Of a stretch of 64,000 nt of DNA, positions 59,787 through 64,000 are shown in pieces (the first letter of the stretch is position 1; the number at the start of each line of letters is the position of its first letter). Origin of the DNA: Strigamia acuminata (lineage: Eukaryota > Arthropoda > Chilopoda > Geophilomorpha > Linotaeniidae); contig OX442321.1 in NCBI GenBank assembly GCA_949358305.1, positions 5,791,605 through 5,855,604 on the forward strand, read 5' to 3'. A model generated the notes under the pieces. It was not told where the DNA came from and searched no databases. It worked only from the letters and a program-made list of their open reading frames with translations. The position numbers and the translations under genes are program-made.

Positions 59787-61924
59787 ATGCGTCTCGGCGA
59801 GCCGCTCGCCAGTCCCGTAATGGAGCCTAATGAGATTAGAATGGCTTTAATGGACGCTCCTCCGTGTGCGTCTCTCTCTCTCTCCCCCCCCGTTCCTTCT
59901 TGTACCCCTCGCGCGCACCCCTCGTCTCCTCCTCTCGCTCGTTGCCCCCTTCTCGCACTTCTCCTCCCCTCGACTCCGATGACGTGTCGTTGATTGACAC
60001 GCGCACTTAATTAATTGAATCTCATTGATTATACTGCCACCTCGCTAATTGCCTCGCGCGTTCCGCGTTTTGCGGCTGCGGGGGCGGCGAATTGAGAGCA
60101 CGTGGCCACAGCACGCGCGTCTGATTGGTCCGCGCCAATCCCCGCCCGACGTGCACCCGCCGGCAAATGAGCACCCAGTAAAGGGAAGGCGGAGGACGAC
60201 GCGAAGAGACGCGAAACAAGAATTTTTACACCAATTTCGTCCCTCCCCACCCCGCACCCCCCCGCGAGGAATTCGACAGAAGGTAAAAAAAAGGGAAAAG
60301 GAAAAAAAATTAATTTTTTTATTTTTGTGGTATTTTTTTTTTGCGGGGGGGTTTGGGGGGGGGGGGACGAAGATCTGTTATGATTAAATCGTCATTGTGG
60401 GTATAGGGGGTTGTTGCAAATCGAGTTAACTGGCCCTCCTTTTGGTTTGACATTAGAGGGGTGTCGAATTGGATTGAATTCAATTATCCGTGAAAGGTAT
60501 CCATTGGTACAATGTTGTTGTTAAGGGAGGTGTTGTGATGACTCAAGTTATGGAATCCTGCTCTCCCTTTTATTTCCCCTACAATTGCCAAGCAGCCCCT
60601 GAGTGCGGAAAAGCGGGCTTCTTGTACATGATTTGATTAACTCATTAGAGCCCAATAAGATGAGCAAACGGACCGTTGGAGGAGTATTACGTGCACGGTG
60701 AACCAAATTATTATATGTTATATATTTATTATATATATGTTTAATTAATTTTTTAAAATTTTTTGTTTTTGTGATTAATTTTTGGGTGGGATTTAACGTT
60801 TAATAATTATTTGCGTTAATAGGATTAAAACGTATTAGTGTTTTGCCTCTTTTGGAATTAATTAATATCGTTAGCGAGATGAGTTTTGAGCAAAGCTGGT
60901 GCTGCAATGCTCACTTTACTCAATCTGGGCGGCGCGCGTGCGCGTCTAATTCACTTACAGGTCCCTGATATGAAATCAGGTTAGGCCTAATCCGCGGGTG
61001 TCGTGGCATTGGTAGGCCAGGGACGGGGGGTTGTGCGGGTTGTGCGGGGGTGGGTGAGAAAGCGAGCGAGGCCCATGTCAACGGATGATCAGCGCTGTTG
61101 GCTGGCGTCGCTAAACGAGTTATCGGAACGGGAAAGGATCCGGGGTGGCCCTCGTTTCTATCCCCGTCGCGGCTCGGATATGAGTCCCTAATTGGAGAGA
61201 CGACACTCGAATTGCCAAGGCGGAGGACGAGAGAGAGAATGAGGAGCTGAGGATGGGACGCGGACGCGCGAGCGCGCCAAATGATCGAATTTATTGAGGA
61301 TAGTTAGGATATTAAATTAGAGCGGTTCAGCGAATTAATTCTCATGAAACGTGGCGACAAAATTGCGTTAGTTGTAATTAGGCTGGCGTTGCATCGAGGC
61401 GACCGAATTATCGCGTTAAGCGCGGGGAAAAAGGGACAAAGTTGGGGAATGAAGAAGGAAATGCAAAAGTTTAATTTGCTCGCAATTTGTTGATGCGCCA
61501 ACTCGAGTTTGTCTTCTTTTTTTCTTTTTCTTCTTTTTTTTTGAGTAATCAAATTGAGTAGTTTGATTTTTCTTTTATTTCTTTTCGGGTGGTGTTCGTG
61601 ATGGGGGTTGGGAATATTCACTAACGACATTTAATCAAAAGCACAAGGTTTTTGAATGCGAGGTTGTGATTGGTCGTCAGTGGGAACTATGAAATAAATC
61701 GAGCGGATTTAATCTTCACAATTGCCCGAGATACTCTGGAAAAATGTTTTTTTTTTTTTTTTTTGTTTTTTTTATTTGTTCTCTTTGTCTTTATTTTTAC
61801 TTTATTTTTAGACAATTCTCTCGGGCTATTAGGTTGGTTGGAGAACTGCAAATTGTCCATAAAGGCGCGAGGATTGTGGAAGTGCTGGAGTTTTATTTTT
61901 ATTTTTAAAAGGATTTTCGGTTGA
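59787..61924. other. Region upstream of SHOX
   Basis: Bases 59787-60260 are CpG-rich and C/T-skewed on the + strand. A G/T tract with long G runs is at 60320-60367. The rest is A/T-rich with single-copy patches (60900-61280) and no recognisable gene. Confidence 0.4.
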
Positions 61925-62745
61925 GGTTTTGGATTTTTTGGGATTTGGAAGGTTTGGATTTTGGATTTTGGATTTTTTGGATTTTTTGGATACCATATTT
62001 GGAATATTTTGGATTTTTTGGATACCATATTTTTGAATATTTGCGTTTTTGATTTGGCTTTTTTTTTTAATTTTTAATTTTTTAATTTTGGGATTTTGAT
62101 TGATTCGTTGGTATTTGGGATTTTTGATTTTCTGGATATTTTAATTTCGATTTTGTTGTTTTTTGATTTTCTGGATTTTTTTTAATTTGTGATTTTGTTG
62201 TTGTTTGATTTTCTGGATTTTGTAATTTTTGATTTTCTGGAATTTTTAATTTCTGATTTTTTTTGATTTTCTGGATAATTAAATTTTTGGATTTTTTGAT
62301 TTTCTGGATTTTGTCATTTTTTTGATTTTCTGGATTTTGTCATTTTTTTGATTTTCTGGATTTTGTCATTTTTTTGATTTTCTGGATATTTTAATTCCTG
62401 ATTTTGTTGTTGTTTGATTTTCTGGATTTTTTAATTTCTGATTTTTAGATTTTCTGGATTTTGTGATTTTTTTTATTTTTTGGGTTTTGTAATTTTTGAT
62501 TTTCTGGATTTTTTAATTTGTGATTTTTAGATTTTCTGGATTTTGTAATTTTTTTTATTTTCTGGGTTTTGTAATTTTTGATTTTCTGGATATTTTAATT
62601 TCTGATTTTGTTGTTGTTTGATTTTCTGGATTTTTTAATTTCTGATTTTTTTTATTTTCTGGATAATTAAATTTTTTGATTTTCTGGATTTTGTCATTTT
62701 TTGATTTTCTGGATTTTGATTTTTAAATTTTTGATTATTTTTTTT
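61925..62745. repeat. T-rich array of TTTTCTGGATTTTG units
   Basis: Variants of GATTTTCTGGATTTTGT repeat about 35 times with spacing that varies, so it is less regular than the other arrays. G/T-rich sequence precedes it and A/C-rich sequence follows from 62780. Confidence 0.85.
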
Positions 62746-63657
62746 TACTTTTCTTTTTTCGAGTTTTGTTTGCGAAATGAGCAACACACGCTGATTAGTT
62801 TCATTTGGGAGAGGAGAAACTCAAATTGAATCAGCAGACCCCCACCAGCACATACACGGTTTGTAATTTGTTTACAAAATTCCAAGCCTCTTAATTGAAC
62901 TCTTTAGTTGATAAGCAAATGAGCAACTCTTGGCATCACATTTTTATTCATTTCCTCTCGTTGTTTTTATTTTAAAAAAATCCCAAATGATAAATTGCAA
63001 AATCTTCGTTAATTTCTCCAGTCTACAATTCCCAAATACTTGATAAAATTAAATCCCCTTATTTATTTTTTTTATTCCAGAATCGAATTACATTTGTTTT
63101 CTCCAATTTCCCCCAAATCGAATCGCATCAAATCAAACAATTTACGCACAAAGCGAAAACTCCAAAGGTAAGAATGAGAATTATTGAAAATTTGCCAATT
63201 TTTTTTTTTCCAAAATATTTTTTTTCTTTCGTGAAAATTTCTATATAAACAAGAAAAAATAATCTAAAAAATAAAAAAAATTTATTATTATTTTGGTTTA
63301 TCGTGTGATTACAATACCCCTGGTTCCATCACCATTTGCCGTTTAACGGGTTTTACGTTTTGCGAAATTGACCGACAAGCTCCATTATCAAATTAAGTCT
63401 CGGTCCAATTAGATGTCATCAATTAATAATGGCTTCCATTAAGAACCAGTGGCACCATTGGTCAAAAAGTAATTTCCCTTTTCTTACACTTTGAGCTAAC
63501 TTGTAAGAAAAACAAATCAATTCAAAATTCAATTCAAAATTCAATTCAATTTAATTTTAAAAAATGACAGTTTGGTTTGTACAGCTAAAACCTCAGATTA
63601 AACATTTTTTTCTCTCTTAATATCCAAATTACATTATTTGATGATGAGTAAAAATGT
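62746..63657. other. Intergenic, A/T-rich
   Basis: A possible splice-bounded segment at 63081-63167 was considered and not called. Around 63300-63480 there is single-copy sequence with TAATTA-type cores. Nothing else is recognised. Confidence 0.35.
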
Positions 63658-63663
63658 TTATTT
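63658..63663 (-). terminator. Candidate poly(A) signal for the right-edge gene
   Basis: This is AATAAA on the minus strand, about 65 bases after the TGA at 63728-63730. Confidence 0.45.
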
Positions 63664-63727
63664 TTTTTAAAAAAAAAACCGTGCAGATGATGGAATAGAC
63701 AAATAAACAAAAAAAAATGGCGACATT

Positions 63728-63837
63728 TCACGTGCTCACAACTTCGGATGAACTGTCAAAATCCTCTAATTTGGTATCCCCTAATGTTTCAACGTCCACT
63801 TCCGGATCCGGGGCGTTCAGCATATTGAGCGTCACAT
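63728..63837 (-). CDS. Last coding exon of an unidentified gene (partial)
   Basis: On the minus strand a good acceptor (TTCGTTACAG) is followed by two bases finishing a codon and 35 further residues ending EVVST and TGA. The peptide is acidic (NAPDPEVDVETLGD, then KLEDFDSSSE), as many protein tails are. The AATAAA about 65 bases on supports a 3' end. I do not recognise the family. The rest of the gene lies beyond the right edge, across an intron that carries tandem array 63880-64000. Confidence 0.55.
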
Positions 63838-63879
63838 CTGTAACGAATTAAACGTTAAAAGATACGAAAGAATGAATTT

Positions 63880-64000
63880 TGACTGAAAAAAATTCAATTT
63901 TGACACACAAAAATTGAATTTTGACACACAAAAATTGAATTTTGACACACAAAAATTGAATTTTGACCCAAAAAAATTGAATTTTGACCCAAAAAAATTG
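63880..64000. repeat. 21-bp array at the right edge (truncated by the window)
   Basis: Units of about 21 bp carry AAAAATTGAATTTTGAC followed by ACAC or CC. It is probably intronic to the gene ending at 63728. Confidence 0.9.

Noticed and set aside
63081-63167. Possible + strand exon bounded by TTTATTCCAG and GTAAGA
   Set aside because: Both splice signals are good and the length is 87 bases, but all three frames are open and none is recognisable, so coding status cannot be argued.

Overview
The window is nuclear DNA of a bilaterian animal. It has spliced genes with GT-AG introns, AATAAA poly(A) signals, a paired-class homeobox interrupted at the classical 46/47 position, and no bacterial-type operons. 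The ATP6AP2 C-terminus looks arthropod-like to me, but the taxon is an inference and I cannot name the species. Only about 2.9 kb of the 64 kb is convincingly protein-coding.

Layout. Bases 1-44,640 are a gene desert with a repeating architecture: CpG-rich blocks of 0.3-1.3 kb, then a G+T-rich stretch, then a 0.4-0.7 kb tandem array of short A/T-tract units, then a C+A-rich stretch almost lacking G, then the next CpG-rich block. The CpG-rich blocks carry RFX-type X-boxes, CACGTGAC E-boxes, CRE, NRF1 and YY1-like sites, but no open frame that looks like a protein. Scattered MITE-like and foldback elements lie between them.

Genes. FAM43 (single coding exon, + strand, 44,880-45,674), ATP6AP2, the V-ATPase accessory subunit/(pro)renin receptor (seven coding exons, + strand, 48,018-50,307), SHOX, a paired-like homeobox gene with an OAR tail (four coding exons, - strand, 56,516-59,533), and the last coding exon of an unidentified - strand gene entering from the right (63,728-63,837). 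The ATP6AP2-SHOX interval holds a cluster of small DNA transposons and an 80-bp sequence present twice. Nothing suggests that these genes share a pathway.

Most interesting signals. (1) Strand asymmetry flips sign at every island and every array, and one flip falls inside the FAM43 coding sequence, where synonymous third positions swing from C-rich (57 C, 22 G in codons 1-100) to G-rich (25 C, 56 G in codons 121-220). (2) The tandem arrays mostly differ in sequence, but their periods cluster near 20-22, 30-31 and 40-41 bp, putting A/T tracts on the helical repeat, like the periodic An/Tn clusters known from nematodes. (3) At least twelve X-box-like palindromes recur in the islands. All counts were made by eye from the sequence.
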